This document shows, piece after piece, positions 17,353 through 27,089 of a stretch of DNA of 48,802 bases (positions are counted from its first letter, which is position 1; every line of letters starts with the position of its first letter). Origin of the DNA: Planctomycetaceae bacterium (GTDB taxonomy: Bacteria > Planctomycetota > Planctomycetia > Planctomycetales > Planctomycetaceae); the NCBI GenBank assembly GCA_020426325.1, contig JAGQQG010000045.1, positions 1-48,802 on the forward strand, in the 5' to 3' direction. Below the pieces are notes generated by a model that saw only the letters and a program-made list of their open reading frames with translations, had not been told where the DNA came from and made no database searches. The position numbers and the translations under genes are program-made.

Positions 17353-18839
17353 CCGACACCCGTCGTCATTTCAGAAGGACAATTCGATGGAACTGAAGTC
17401 TCGTCGTCCACGTTGATCACACTCATGAAGCGAAGCTCGAAGATTGTGCGGTCTTCATCCCTGTGTGCGGTGAGTTGACCCCCGCAATCCTCCACGGCCT
17501 GTCTCGCCAATGGAAGGCCGAGACCAATCCCCTCCTGCTTGGTGCTGAAGAATGTTTGAAAAATATCGTGCTCTTCGGGAAATCCCGGCCCATCGTCTGC
17601 AACGGTGATCCGCAGCTCATCATGAACAAGCTGGGTCTCAACCTCGATCCGGCCATGCGGGCCGGTTGCTTCAACCGCATTCATCACGAGATTCAAGAGT
17701 GCAGAGCGCAAGGCGTCGGCGTCGATGACCTCCCAATTGACCGAATCCGTACGAACCTGCAAATCAATTTGTTGATGATCACAGATGGGGCCAATGAGTG
17801 CAGCTGTCTCTTCGATGATAGTTGAGACGTCTCCAGCGACACGTGAACGTTGCACCCCTCGTGTGACACGCAGAAGGGCCTTGATCTGTTGTTCAGTCAG
17901 CTCCAATTGTTTGAGTGCCACTGTCAAAGCTTCGTCACGTTCGAGTGAACATCGTCGCTGATGCAACTGTACAGAGACGCGGGCTCCGGTGATCGCATTG
18001 CGGAACTGATGCGCCAGACCACCGACCAGTTGAGTCAGCAACGATGACCGCTCACTCTCCCGGACCTGTTCCAACGATGTCTCGAGTGTCGCGGCCATCC
18101 GGTTCACTGACAGAGCCAGATCACGCAGTTCATCATTCACCGGAGAGGGAAGAATAGGTTCAAATTCTCCATCAGCGATGCGGGCCACCTGTGACTGGAC
18201 CCGATGAATGCGCGTGCCCAGTCGTCGCGAAAGTACGATCGATAGCAGAATGGTCAGAACCAGTAGCACGCCTCCGATCAGCAGTGGTGGACGCATGGCG
18301 TCCCACCGGGCCGCGTGCCAGTCCGCCTGAGGAAACAGAATGACCACATGACGATTCCCGCGACCGCTGGGCAAAGTCACTCGGCCAGCATAGTAACCTT
18401 CGCCTTCAATCGAGAGCGGATTGGAATCTCGCACGACCTTGGAATTGATGCGATTCCAGGATTGATCCGATAGCGGGGTCGTGTCCCGTGAGAGGGAGTC
18501 AATCGTGGTTTCGATGACCGATCGGTTCTGGTCGACGACGAGAAACTCCGCTCCTGACAGTGCACGAAGCTGGTTGAGTACCGTCGGTGTCAGCGGAAAT
18601 GTGGCGTGCTCCAGAGTGGCGGACACGCTGGCTAATTGCGTCTCAATTCTGTCCTCGACGTCTGTCACCGCCACCCAAGATGTCGTTACCGCGATCGCCA
18701 CGATAGCGATGCTTTGAATCGCCAGGAACGGAAGCAGGATCTGATTGCGAATGGGCCAGCGCACGATGAATCTCGGTAGAAAACGGTGTCTCTGGCGAAC
18801 GAAACGCCACGAGTGACGATCTGACTGCCATTCACGCAA
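17349..18839 (-). CDS. Sensor histidine kinase (HAMP, HisKA, HATPase_c)
   Basis: This 496-residue membrane kinase has a first transmembrane helix at about 33-57, an extracytoplasmic sensor domain at about 58-183, a second helix at about 184-205 and a HAMP linker. The phospho-acceptor His is H277 in GGLAHQFRN. A C-terminal HATPase domain carries NLVMNAVEA (N box), DDGPGF (G1) and GIGLGLPLARQ (G2). The context LTQLVGGLAHQFRNAI is of the NtrB-like type that pairs with NtrC-type regulators. The best start I can see is TTG at 18839, preceded by a TATAAT hexamer and no clear Shine-Dalgarno site; a GTG 25 codons later would also keep both helices. The signal sensed is unknown. Confidence 0.9.
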   Translation of the reverse strand: MREWQSDRHSWRFVRQRHRFLPRFIVRWPIRNQILLPFLAIQSIAIVAIAVTTSWVAVTDVEDRIETQLASVSATLEHATFPLTPTVLNQLRALSGAEFLVVDQNRSVIETTIDSLSRDTTPLSDQSWNRINSKVVRDSNPLSIEGEGYYAGRVTLPSGRGNRHVVILFPQADWHAARWDAMRPPLLIGGVLLVLTILLSIVLSRRLGTRIHRVQSQVARIADGEFEPILPSPVNDELRDLALSVNRMAATLETSLEQVRESERSSLLTQLVGGLAHQFRNAITGARVSVQLHQRRCSLERDEALTVALKQLELTEQQIKALLRVTRGVQRSRVAGDVSTIIEETAALIGPICDHQQIDLQVRTDSVNWEVIDADALRSALLNLVMNAVEATGPHGRIEVETQLVHDELRITVADDGPGFPEEHDIFQTFFSTKQEGIGLGLPLARQAVEDCGGQLTAHRDEDRTIFELRFMSVINVDDETSVPSNCPSEMTTGVG

Positions 18840-18851
18840 GGCGAACAGGTG

Positions 18852-18857
18852 ATTATA
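18852..18857 (-). promoter_or_regulatory. Possible -10 element of the kinase/regulator operon
   Basis: On the minus strand TATAAT occurs 12 bases before the TTG start of the kinase gene. No matching -35 hexamer is seen at 15-18 bases. If used, the transcript would have a leader of only a few bases. Confidence 0.3.
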
Positions 18858-18921
18858 TCCGGAAAAGATGCTGACCCGTAGGATGGAATGCGGTTTGCAA
18901 GATGATTCCGCGTCAAATCAC

Positions 18922-19959
18922 ATGAACCCCAGAGACCGCATGCAGATGCCACGCCGTTATATGCGAAAAGCATTCACCCTCATCGAACTGCTCGTGGTGA
19001 TCGCCATCATCGCCATCCTGATTGCGCTGCTCCTGCCAGCCGTCCAACAGGCGCGGGAGGCGGCCCGACGGACGCAGTGCAAGAACAACCTGAAACAGCT
19101 GGGGCTGGCGATTCACAATTACCTCGACGTCTATCGGTATCTTCCGCCAAGTGCGTGCATCAATCCGACATTGACCGTGACCGGCAACAACGGGTCTTGG
19201 GGCGTGCACGGTCGCATTCTGCCTTACCTGGAACAGGGCAACCTGTACGATAATGTCGACATCACGGATGCCTGGGATTTTCAGCCTGCTATCAGCGGGC
19301 TGAAGATTCCGGTGTATGCCTGCCCGAGTGATCCGGAGAGTGATCGGGTTCGCGATCCGGGAGGGGGTAAGTCGTTTCTCTATTCGACGAACTACGGCTT
19401 CAACTTCGGCACGTGGTTCGTCTACGACCCGGTCACGGGAGAAGGGGGCGACGGCATGTTCTACCCCAACGCCAGTCTCAGAATGGGCTCGGTCACCGAC
19501 GGAACGAGCAATACGCTTTTGGCTTCTGAAGTCAAAGCATGGCAACCTTATCGGCGGAACGCGGGGCCTCCGTCAACCAGTGTGCCGCAATCAATCACAG
19601 ACGCAGAAACCGCGGCCGCAAGTGGATCCGACTTCAAGGACACCGGTCACACCGAATGGCCTGACGGACGCGTGCACCATCACGGGTTCACAACCACCAT
19701 GACTCCCAACACGGTCGTCCATTGCGATGACGGGTCCGGGAACATGGTCGACTGCGATTACAACTCATGGCAGGAGGGGAAAAACGGCATCGCAGGGAAC
19801 CCGAGTTACGCCATCATCACCTCGCGCAGTCATCATCCGGGAGTCGTGCAGACCGCGTTGATGGATGGCTCTGCCAGGAGCGTTTCGGAGAACATCGCTC
19901 TAACGGTCTGGCGTTCTCTCGGTACCCGCAGCGGCGGAGAGGTCGTCGGAGAGTTCTGA
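18922..19959 (+). CDS. DUF1559 pilin-like protein with Ala at the cleavage site
   Basis: The 345-residue product has the DUF1559 layout: prepilin leader, hydrophobic helix, [12 protein letters not shown] block, and C-terminal H-X9-DG ([12 protein letters not shown]). The predicted cleavage site reads RKA/FTLIE, with Ala rather than the usual Gly at the -1 position. Prepilin peptidases tolerate Ala in some systems, but it often slows processing. ATG codons at 18922, 18940, 18946 and 18961 are all possible starts; 18922 is given as the longest plausible one. The gene is divergent from the histidine kinase, with only 82 bases between the two starts, so it may be regulated with or by that system. 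Confidence 0.88.
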   Translation: MNPRDRMQMPRRYMRKAFTLIELLVVIAIIAILIALLLPAVQQAREAARRTQCKNNLKQLGLAIHNYLDVYRYLPPSACINPTLTVTGNNGSWGVHGRILPYLEQGNLYDNVDITDAWDFQPAISGLKIPVYACPSDPESDRVRDPGGGKSFLYSTNYGFNFGTWFVYDPVTGEGGDGMFYPNASLRMGSVTDGTSNTLLASEVKAWQPYRRNAGPPSTSVPQSITDAETAAASGSDFKDTGHTEWPDGRVHHHGFTTTMTPNTVVHCDDGSGNMVDCDYNSWQEGKNGIAGNPSYAIITSRSHHPGVVQTALMDGSARSVSENIALTVWRSLGTRSGGEVVGEF

Positions 19960-19986
19960 CCCGTCACAGTTCGCGAGTTCAAGACT

Positions 19987-20820
19987 TCACTCCGCCTTTC
20001 GCGCGATCTCCAGTTTGCGCTGGTTGATGATCGCGTCGTACGAATCCGGCATTTGTCGGGGGTCCACATACTTTGCGAGATCTCGGAGAGCGATGACCTG
20101 ATACTCTTTAAGTGAAAGGTACTTCATGAAGGCTCGAAACTGATCCTCGGGAGTGTGCACCCAGGGGTGTGCGTTGTCGGGGACGCCGTGAAACTGCAGT
20201 ATGGCGATGCGTCCGTCCTTCGCCTGATCGACAGCTCGGAGAAAGTCGGCCATTGTCCAGTTCGGACGGGCATCTCCAGCGGAGGGGAGTAGCAATGGAT
20301 GGTCGCGCCCCAGCTCATAGGCGAACCCTTTGCCTTCCTTGTACTCGTACTCCGGGGCACCGCCGCGGCGGGCAAACGTGATCCCCAGTCGTGACAGCTC
20401 TGTGAAGCCGTTCGGGTGGAACTGGTTTCCCGGATAGGCAAAGCTCGTCGTGCGGGGGATGCCGTGGTCTGCACACTGCCGGTTGATCGCCTCCAACTGC
20501 TCTTCAACTTCGGAGACATTCTCCTCGCTGATGCCCTGATGATCTCGCGTGTGGTTGCCGATCTCGAACCCATCCTGGTGCAGTTGAGCGATCTGCTCCC
20601 ACGTCATGTAGTCGTCCTTGTTGGTCTTGAAGTCAAATCCTTCCGTAATGAAGAACGTGGCTCCGAACCCGTAGTCCATCAGAATCGGACGAACGACCGT
20701 GAAGTGTGACTTGACCGAGTCATCAAACGTCAGCACGACCAGCCGGTCCGGGACGGGCTCCAATGCAAACGCGTGGCCTGTCAAACAGAGAATGAGAACG
20801 ATTCCCGACCACAGCTTCAT
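19987..20820 (-). CDS. Secreted polysaccharide deacetylase (NodB fold)
   Basis: The 277-residue product begins with a signal peptide (about 1-19, TGHAFA). The NodB motifs are present: motif 1 TFDDS with D33-D34, and motif 2 NHTRDH with metal-binding H90 and H94. A central FAYPGN strand corresponds to motif 3. Enzymes of this family remove N- or O-acetyl groups from peptidoglycan, chitin-like or exopolysaccharide chains. The gene is convergent with the DUF1559 gene, ending 27 bases away. It is a different branch from the partial deacetylase at the start of the window. Substrate unknown. Confidence 0.88.
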   Translation of the reverse strand: MKLWSGIVLILCLTGHAFALEPVPDRLVVLTFDDSVKSHFTVVRPILMDYGFGATFFITEGFDFKTNKDDYMTWEQIAQLHQDGFEIGNHTRDHQGISEENVSEVEEQLEAINRQCADHGIPRTTSFAYPGNQFHPNGFTELSRLGITFARRGGAPEYEYKEGKGFAYELGRDHPLLLPSAGDARPNWTMADFLRAVDQAKDGRIAILQFHGVPDNAHPWVHTPEDQFRAFMKYLSLKEYQVIALRDLAKYVDPRQMPDSYDAIINQRKLEIARKAE

Positions 20821-20860
20821 CGTGTTTTCCCTGTGTCATTTTGATGAGAATCCATCACAC

Positions 20861-20891
20861 GTGACAATCGTGACGGTGATACGAGTATAAT
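20861..20891 (+). promoter_or_regulatory. Candidate promoter of the PSCyt1 gene, giving a leaderless mRNA
   Basis: A perfect TATAAT (20886-20891) lies seven bases before the second in-frame ATG (20899). A GTGACA at 20861-20866 could be the -35 with a long 19-base spacer. The predicted start coincides with the ATG. Confidence 0.4.
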
Positions 20892-20898
20892 GTGGAGT

Positions 20899-23800
20899 AT
20901 GAACCTAAAACGACAGACTTTGGTACTGACGGCGGCGATTCTGACTGCCTTTGTCGGACACGTTCGCGGGGAAGAGAGCCCGTCGTTCACGCGCGACGTG
21001 TTGCCCGTGCTCTCTGCGAAGTGTTTTGCCTGTCATGGCCCGGATGAGTCTGCACGTGAAGCGGACTTGAGGTTGGATGTCCGGACAGCTGCACTGGAGG
21101 CAGAGGCGTTTGTTCCCGGTGATCCGGAGCAGAGTGAGTTGATTCGCCGCATTTTCGCAGAGGATGCGAGCGAGCGGATGCCGCCCGAGGAGTCAGGGAG
21201 TCTATCGCCCGAACAGCAGGGCTTGCTGCGGAGGTGGATCGAATCCGGTGCGGAGTATTCGACCCATTGGGCTTTCGTACCGCCTCAACGTCCCACGCTG
21301 CCGTCGCCTCAACACGCAAACCGTGCGCTCGACGAAATCGACAACTTTGTATTCACTCGGTTAGAGAAGGAAGGGTTGTCACCCGCGGCGGGGGCCGACC
21401 GGTACACGCTGATTCGTCGTGTCACGCTCGACCTGACGGGTTTGCTACCGACGCCCGAGGATGCAGATGCGTTTGTGAGCAGCACTGATCCGGCGGCCTA
21501 TGACCAACTCGTCGATCGACTGTTGGACTCCGAACATTACGGCGAGCACTGGGCGCGGCAATGGCTGGACCTGGCCCGTTACTCAGACACCAACGGCTAC
21601 GAGAAGGACCGTGAACGCTCGATCTGGCCGTATCGAGACTGGGTCATCCGGGCACTCAATGAAGACATGCCGTTTGATGAGTTCACGATTGAGCAACTTG
21701 CGGCGGATATGCTGCCGGACGCGACGACGGATGAATTGGTCGCCACCGGGTTTCATCGCAACACCATGCTCAACGAGGAAGGGGGGATCGATCCCCTGGA
21801 GTACCGCTTCTATGCAATGGTGGACCGCGTCGCGACGACGGGGACCGTGTGGCTGGGTCTGTCGACTGGTTGTGCCCAGTGCCACTCGCACAAATACGAT
21901 CCCATCACCCACTCCGACTACTACCGGTTGATGGCCCTGCTCAACAACGCGAATGAGGTCGATCTTTCGGTTCCGTCGGCAGAGATTGAGCAACAACGAA
22001 GCGAACAGCTGCAGGAAATCCAACGACTGGAAGACGAACTCCCTTCACACTTCCCCCCGGATGAGGGACCGGAACCAGAGGCCGAGCGACGACAGCGTCA
22101 CTACGAATCTGCGTTCGCCGCATGGCTGGAGTCGGAGCAGGCACGGGCCGTCGAGTGGACGACGATCCGGCCAGTGACTTTTGAATCGAATCTGCCGCGG
22201 CTGGAGCTTCTTGATGACGGATCGATCCTGTCCACGGGTGACATCACCAAGCGGGATGTCTTTACATTGACGTTTAATCTGGATGACACCGAGAGGCCTG
22301 TCACCGCATTGCGGCTGGAGGTGCTTCCGGATGTACGTTTGCCCGCAGGCGGACCGGGACGGGCGTACTACGAAGGTCGCAAGGGCGACTTCTTTCTCAG
22401 TGATTTGATGGCCAGCGTTGACGGCGAGTCGCTCGCCTTTGAGGACGCCAGTCACAGTTATGGGAAGATCAGCATCGGAAACGGAAGTGCGGATGCGGCC
22501 AATGTGATTGACGGCGACGGCTCAACCGGCTGGTCGACCGCCGGACAGGAAGGGCATGCGAATCACCTCGTCCTCAATCTCTCCAAGCCGATCACCTCGT
22601 CCGGCACCCTGACGATCGAGATGGTATTCGAACGTCACTTCGCAGCGAGCTTGGGGCGGTTTCGGTTTGCGGTCGCCAATAGTGAAAGCAATGTTGCGGC
22701 GGCCGATGTTCCGCTTGACGTCGAAGCCCTGCTGGCACAGAGTCCGGACTCTTGGACTGAGGGTGACCGGAAACGCATCCATCGAGCGTTCGACCAGCTC
22801 ACGCCTGAGCTGGCTGACGCACGGAAGACCATCGATCAGCTGCGTGAGAAACTGCCCGCTGTGCCGCAGACGATGATCATGCAGGAGCGTCCGGCTGATG
22901 ATATGCGTCCGGCGTTTCGGCACCATCGGGGCGAGTACTTGAACCCACGTGAGCCGGTCGCCCCTGGGGTGCCTGCGGTCTTCGCGAGCAGCCTTTCGTC
23001 AGACCCGACGAACCGGTTGGAATTCGCACGCTGGCTGGTCAGCGAGGAGAATCCCCTGACGGCGCGGGTCACTGTGAACCGTGCCTGGCAGGCGTTCTTT
23101 GGGACAGGATTCATCGAGTCGAGTGGCGACCTGGGGACGCAGTCCGAGCCGCCGTCGCACCCCGAACTGTTGGACTGGCTGGCGACGGAGTTTGTCGCTG
23201 ACGGCTGGTCGATGAAGCGGCTGCATCGGCTGATCGTAACGAGTGCAACCTATCGTCAGAGTTCGCATGTCTCGGCGGAGCTGCTCGCCCGCGATCCACG
23301 GAATCGACTGCTAGCGCGCGGTCCGCGTGTTCGCATGCGGGCAGAAGTCGTGCGTGACACGATGCTGCAGGCGAGCGGATTGCTGTCGCCGAAGATGTTT
23401 GGTCCGAGCGTCTATCCGCCTCAACCAGCAAGTGTGACCGCCCTGGCATATGGCAATCCTGAATGGACACCATCGGAAGGCGAGGACCGCTATCGGCGGT
23501 CGCTGTACACCTTCAGCAAACGCACGGCTCCGTTTGCAGCGTATCTCACCTTCGATGGTCCGACGGGTGAAACCTGCGTCACCCGCAGAGACCGCAGCAA
23601 CACGCCCCTGCAATCACTGACGCTGCTCAATTCGGAAATGTTTCTGGAGATGTCCCGTGCGTTAGCTCGTGGTGCATACTCACAATTCGCTGAGTCTCCC
23701 CGTGACTGTGCGACGGCCATCTTCCGCCGAGTCCTGACGCGTCCACCAGCAGACGAGGAACTGACCGCATTACTCACCTACCAGCAGGCTCAGTCAGCAC

Positions 23801-23928
23801 GCCTCAGCGACGGCGACCTCAAGGCCGATGATATCGGCGGTGAGGCAGACACGTCTGCCGAGCTCGCTTCGTGGATGATGGTGGCACGTGGGGTGATGAA
23901 TCTCGATGAGGCGATCACCAAACCGTAA
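20899..23928 (+). CDS. PSCyt1 / DUF1549 / DUF1553 planctomycete cytochrome
   Basis: This protein of about 1,009 residues has a signal peptide and then the planctomycete cytochrome C motif CFACH, about 20 residues into the mature chain (C45-H49 counted from the ATG at 20890). DUF1549 follows (about 150-355) and contains a second haem-type site CAQCH at about 328-332 in the context SHKYDPI. A central carbohydrate-binding-like region (about 400-620) precedes DUF1553 (about 690-960), with its RVTVNRAWQAFFG and RRDRSNTPLQSL blocks. These giant proteins are confined mostly to Planctomycetota and relatives. They almost always precede a DUF1501 gene, as here, 47 bases downstream. Their substrate is unproven. 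The start may be 20890 or 20899. Confidence 0.93.
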   Translation: MNLKRQTLVLTAAILTAFVGHVRGEESPSFTRDVLPVLSAKCFACHGPDESAREADLRLDVRTAALEAEAFVPGDPEQSELIRRIFAEDASERMPPEESGSLSPEQQGLLRRWIESGAEYSTHWAFVPPQRPTLPSPQHANRALDEIDNFVFTRLEKEGLSPAAGADRYTLIRRVTLDLTGLLPTPEDADAFVSSTDPAAYDQLVDRLLDSEHYGEHWARQWLDLARYSDTNGYEKDRERSIWPYRDWVIRALNEDMPFDEFTIEQLAADMLPDATTDELVATGFHRNTMLNEEGGIDPLEYRFYAMVDRVATTGTVWLGLSTGCAQCHSHKYDPITHSDYYRLMALLNNANEVDLSVPSAEIEQQRSEQLQEIQRLEDELPSHFPPDEGPEPEAERRQRHYESAFAAWLESEQARAVEWTTIRPVTFESNLPRLELLDDGSILSTGDITKRDVFTLTFNLDDTERPVTALRLEVLPDVRLPAGGPGRAYYEGRKGDFFLSDLMASVDGESLAFEDASHSYGKISIGNGSADAANVIDGDGSTGWSTAGQEGHANHLVLNLSKPITSSGTLTIEMVFERHFAASLGRFRFAVANSESNVAAADVPLDVEALLAQSPDSWTEGDRKRIHRAFDQLTPELADARKTIDQLREKLPAVPQTMIMQERPADDMRPAFRHHRGEYLNPREPVAPGVPAVFASSLSSDPTNRLEFARWLVSEENPLTARVTVNRAWQAFFGTGFIESSGDLGTQSEPPSHPELLDWLATEFVADGWSMKRLHRLIVTSATYRQSSHVSAELLARDPRNRLLARGPRVRMRAEVVRDTMLQASGLLSPKMFGPSVYPPQPASVTALAYGNPEWTPSEGEDRYRRSLYTFSKRTAPFAAYLTFDGPTGETCVTRRDRSNTPLQSLTLLNSEMFLEMSRALARGAYSQFAESPRDCATAIFRRVLTRPPADEELTALLTYQQAQSARLSDGDLKADDIGGEADTSAELASWMMVARGVMNLDEAITKP

Positions 23929-23975
23929 CTGACACGCAGCCGCACATCATGCACCGGCTCATTTGATTCACGATC

Positions 23976-25406
23976 ATGAAACAAGACCTACTGAACTTCG
24001 CTCAACGTCGACAATTTCTCGCAGACTGCGGAGTTGGTCTGGGGCGGTGTGCACTCCTGTCGCTGCTGGGAGGGACCGCGTCAGCCGCGCCCTCAGCGGA
24101 CATCGCTGTCTCGCATCTCCCATCTTTCCAAGCGAAGGCGAAACGAGTCATCTATCTGTTCATGGCCGGGGCACCGAGCCAGCTGGAGATGTTCGATTAC
24201 AAGCCAAAACTGGTCGAACTCGAAGGCAAGCCGTTGCCTCCGTCGGTGATTGAGGGACAACGCTACGCATTCATCCAGCCGGACGCGGCCGTGCTCGGGC
24301 CGAGGTTCAAATTTGCCAGACATGGAGAGAGCGGAGCAGAGTTGTCCGAGGTTTTGCCCCATCTGGCGACGGTCGCTGACGACATCGCCATTGCCCGTTC
24401 GGTGCATACGGACAAGTTCAACCATTCGCCGGCCCAGTTGTTCGTCAACACTGGCTTCGGCATCCCCGGGCGTCCCAGCATGGGCTCGTGGCTGAGTTAC
24501 GGACTGGGTAATGAGGCTGACGATCTGCCTTCCTTTGTGGTGCTGATGAGCGGGGGAAGCGTCAGCGGCGGGGCTGCGATGTGGAGTTCGGGGTTCCTTC
24601 CGTCCTCACATCAGGGAGTGCCGCTGCGCAGTCAGGGGGATCCGATCCTGCACATTTCCAGCCCTCCCGGTTACGACACACTGGCTCAACGCGAGTCGCT
24701 CGACCTGATTCGACAACTCAACGAACAACGCCTTGACGTTGTCGGTGATCCGGAGATCGCTACCCGCATCAACGCGTATGAGATGGCCTTCCGGATGCAG
24801 GCTCGCGCCCCGGAACTCATGGACTTTTCCGATGAGATGGCTGAGTCACTCGCCCTGTATGGTGCCAACCCGGACGACAGTAAGGCAGCATTCGCCAACA
24901 ACTGTCTGCTCGCACGCAGGCTCGTCGAGAGGGGCGTGCGATTCGTGCAGGTCTATCACAACGGCTGGGACCATCACAGTAACGTCGAAGGGGGAGTCCG
25001 CAACCAGTGTGAACTCACCGATCAGGCATGTGCAGCCCTGATCAAGGACCTGAAACAACGGGGACTGCTGGACGACACACTCATCGTGTGGGGAGGCGAG
25101 TTCGGACGCACGCCCATGGTCGAAGCGAGTGCAGCACTCGGCCGAAGTCTGGGACGCGACCATCACCCGCAGGCATTTACGATGTGGTTCGCCGGCGGCG
25201 GCATCCGCCCGGGTGTCACCGTCGGTGCGACGGACGAACTGGGCTTCCACGTCGTCGAACAACCAATCGCGATCCCCGACGTCCAGGCGACCATTCTGCA
25301 CTGTCTGGGGATCGACCACGAACGCCTGACCTATCGCTATCAGGGCCTCGATTTCCGCCTGACCGGCGTCGAAGAACACCACCCCGTCGAAGCCCTGCTC
25401 GCATGA
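23976..25406 (+). CDS. Tat-exported DUF1501 protein
   Basis: The 476-residue product carries a twin-arginine signal (R11-R12 in QRRQFL, then a hydrophobic stretch ending TASA), so it is folded before export. The body is DUF1501, a distant member of the alkaline-phosphatase/sulfatase superfamily: KRVIYLFMAGAPSQLEMFDYKP, HNGWDHH, and VWGGEFGRTP are the usual markers. It is the standard partner of the PSCyt1/DUF1549/DUF1553 protein. The pair is encoded as a unit with a 47-base gap and no terminator between. Role likely in extracytoplasmic degradation of a complex substrate; this is guilt by association. Confidence 0.93.
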   Translation: MKQDLLNFAQRRQFLADCGVGLGRCALLSLLGGTASAAPSADIAVSHLPSFQAKAKRVIYLFMAGAPSQLEMFDYKPKLVELEGKPLPPSVIEGQRYAFIQPDAAVLGPRFKFARHGESGAELSEVLPHLATVADDIAIARSVHTDKFNHSPAQLFVNTGFGIPGRPSMGSWLSYGLGNEADDLPSFVVLMSGGSVSGGAAMWSSGFLPSSHQGVPLRSQGDPILHISSPPGYDTLAQRESLDLIRQLNEQRLDVVGDPEIATRINAYEMAFRMQARAPELMDFSDEMAESLALYGANPDDSKAAFANNCLLARRLVERGVRFVQVYHNGWDHHSNVEGGVRNQCELTDQACAALIKDLKQRGLLDDTLIVWGGEFGRTPMVEASAALGRSLGRDHHPQAFTMWFAGGGIRPGVTVGATDELGFHVVEQPIAIPDVQATILHCLGIDHERLTYRYQGLDFRLTGVEEHHPVEALLA

Positions 25407-25434
25407 ATTCGAGTTCGGTCGGAATGGGTTCGAT

Positions 25435-26193
25435 CTACAGGTCAACAAGCAGTTCCTGGCGAACGCCTCGCATGTCCATCTCGAACTCGATCTCTTGAAC
25501 CGGAGGTCGGGTCAGGAACCAGTTGACGCCGCGTCTGGCCGCTGCGGGGATTGCGGGGATGATGACTTCTGAGACGATATCCCGAATGGGGTGCTGCGTG
25601 TAGACGTCAATTGTGGACAGCCGGTCGTTCTCGCCGAGGCAGGCCAGCCGTTCACACATGATTTCCACGACTCGCTGGGATTTTTCAGACATGGCATCGG
25701 GAGACGTCTCTCCCACGCGTACGATCAATTCTCGACCAAGTCCACCATCGCGAAGTTCGCCGCCACCAGCGATCACGAACGTGGGGGGGGGCTGTTCACT
25801 TGGAATCGTGTACGAGAATGCATACAGCATGGTTTCTGCAGGCGGATTGATGACAGGAGAGACGTTGGTCCGTGCGACAGGGTTCATCGAGTCGATGAGG
25901 AGTTGCCATTCTTCGAGGAGCAATCGATAGTCGCGGTTGAAGTCTCCAAACCCGTCAAACGAATGTGGCTCCGGGCAACGCAGCTCGACGCCACAGAGTG
26001 CATGTCGCTTACGACCGTTCTGCTCCAGATATTTGCGGACGGCAAGCAAACCTTCGTGCCAGGGGAGCATGCGTGCCAGAGTCGCATGCACGATCTCGTA
26101 GCCCGACTCAGCGGCGACTCCGCATGAATACGGCTCGATCCCCGGCAGGAACCGATATCCTCCCAATTGATTAACGATCAAATCCCCAGTCAT
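25435..26193 (-). CDS. Conserved hypothetical protein, family not recognised
   Basis: The 252-residue soluble product has no signal peptide. It is rich in well-formed blocks such as YEIVHATLARMLPWHEGL, NPVARTNVSPVINPPAET, and FVIAGGGELRDGG, so it is certainly a real protein. The last two blocks recall RidA/chorismatase-like trimeric enzymes, in which a similar sequence surrounds the active site. I offer that only as a possibility. The ATG at 26193 is chosen because AAAGGA lies at proper distance; the ATG directly before it (26196) is too close. It is convergent with DUF1501 and divergent from surE. Confidence 0.6.
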   Translation of the reverse strand: MTGDLIVNQLGGYRFLPGIEPYSCGVAAESGYEIVHATLARMLPWHEGLLAVRKYLEQNGRKRHALCGVELRCPEPHSFDGFGDFNRDYRLLLEEWQLLIDSMNPVARTNVSPVINPPAETMLYAFSYTIPSEQPPPTFVIAGGGELRDGGLGRELIVRVGETSPDAMSEKSQRVVEIMCERLACLGENDRLSTIDVYTQHPIRDIVSEVIIPAIPAAARRGVNWFLTRPPVQEIEFEMDMRGVRQELLVDL

Positions 26194-26345
26194 CATGTTC
26201 CTTTCACTATTCTCTGTCCGTCGCGAGCGCACTTTGGATGCCGCATCGCTTCACTGGACAAGCATCGTCAGAATCTCCACTTTAACGATTCAGACGTGCT
26301 TCTGCTGTGCTTCCGAGCCAGGCCGAAAAGAAGAATTGAGTCCCC

Positions 26346-27032
26346 ATGAAATTCCTTCTGACAAATGACGATGGTGTCGACGCCCCGGGACTGGCAGTCC
26401 TGCGGGAAGTTGCAAGTCAATTCGGGTCGACCGTCGTCGTGGCCCCGGATGAAGAGCAATCGGGGGCCAGTCACCGGATCACAGATCGCGAAGCGATTGC
26501 GATCACCGCCATCGAAGATCAGCGGTACGCGGTTGGAGGGACGCCAGCGGATTGCACGCGGTTGGGGCTCCTTCATTTGGCCCCCGAGACGACCTGGGTC
26601 CTATCGGGCATCAATGCGGGAGGCAATCTGGGGAGTGACATCTATATGTCGGGCACTGTCGCTGCGGCTCGTGAGGCTGCACTCCTTGGCAGACGGGCGA
26701 TTGCCTTCTCGCAGTATCGACGCACAAGACGGGAATCACTCAATCTGGACCGCATGCAGCGGTGGGCGAAACGTGTTCTCGATGAGTTACTGCATCTGCC
26801 TCTCGAGCCGGGCGAAATCTGGAACGTCAACTTTCCGGACCCCGAAAACCCGACGAACGAGCCCGAAATTGTTTTCTGCCCGGTCGGTTCGGGACACTTC
26901 ACATTGTCCTGCGAGGAAACGGAGCAAGGGTTCGTTTACCGGGGCAGGTACGCGGATCGGCATCGCGAGCCGGGCGGGGACGTCGATGTCTGCTTTTCGG
27001 GCAACATTGCGGTCTGCAAGATCAAACACTGA
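26346..27032 (+). CDS. surE: 5'/3'-nucleotidase SurE
   Basis: The 228-residue cytoplasmic enzyme removes phosphate from nucleoside monophosphates and short polyphosphates, a housekeeping or stationary-phase survival role. Metal ligands are evident: D8-D9 in LLTNDDG, S39 in QSGASH, and N90 in GINAGGN. The segment SGTVAAAREAALLG is the usual signature, and length is slightly short of the usual 245-265 residues but complete. It is followed 129 bases later by cysK, which appears to have its own promoter, so the two are neighbours rather than a tight operon. Confidence 0.93.
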   Translation: MKFLLTNDDGVDAPGLAVLREVASQFGSTVVVAPDEEQSGASHRITDREAIAITAIEDQRYAVGGTPADCTRLGLLHLAPETTWVLSGINAGGNLGSDIYMSGTVAAAREAALLGRRAIAFSQYRRTRRESLNLDRMQRWAKRVLDELLHLPLEPGEIWNVNFPDPENPTNEPEIVFCPVGSGHFTLSCEETEQGFVYRGRYADRHREPGGDVDVCFSGNIAVCKIKH

Positions 27033-27049
27033 AGATCTCCAGACGGGCA

Positions 27050-27078
27050 TTGCCCGGTTCGTCCAGACTGCTCATAAT
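27050..27078 (+). promoter_or_regulatory. Candidate promoter of cysK
   Basis: TTGCCC (27050-27055) and CATAAT (27073-27078) are separated by exactly 17 bases. The -10 matches five of six consensus bases. Prediction only. Confidence 0.4.
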
Positions 27079-27089
27079 GTCGGCGCAGC

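Noticed and set aside
15900..19000. Sigma-54 promoter (TGGCAC-N5-TTGC) for the NtrC-type regulator's targets
   Set aside because: Only partial matches were found by eye around the pair and its neighbours; none keeps both the GG and GC dinucleotides at the right spacing.
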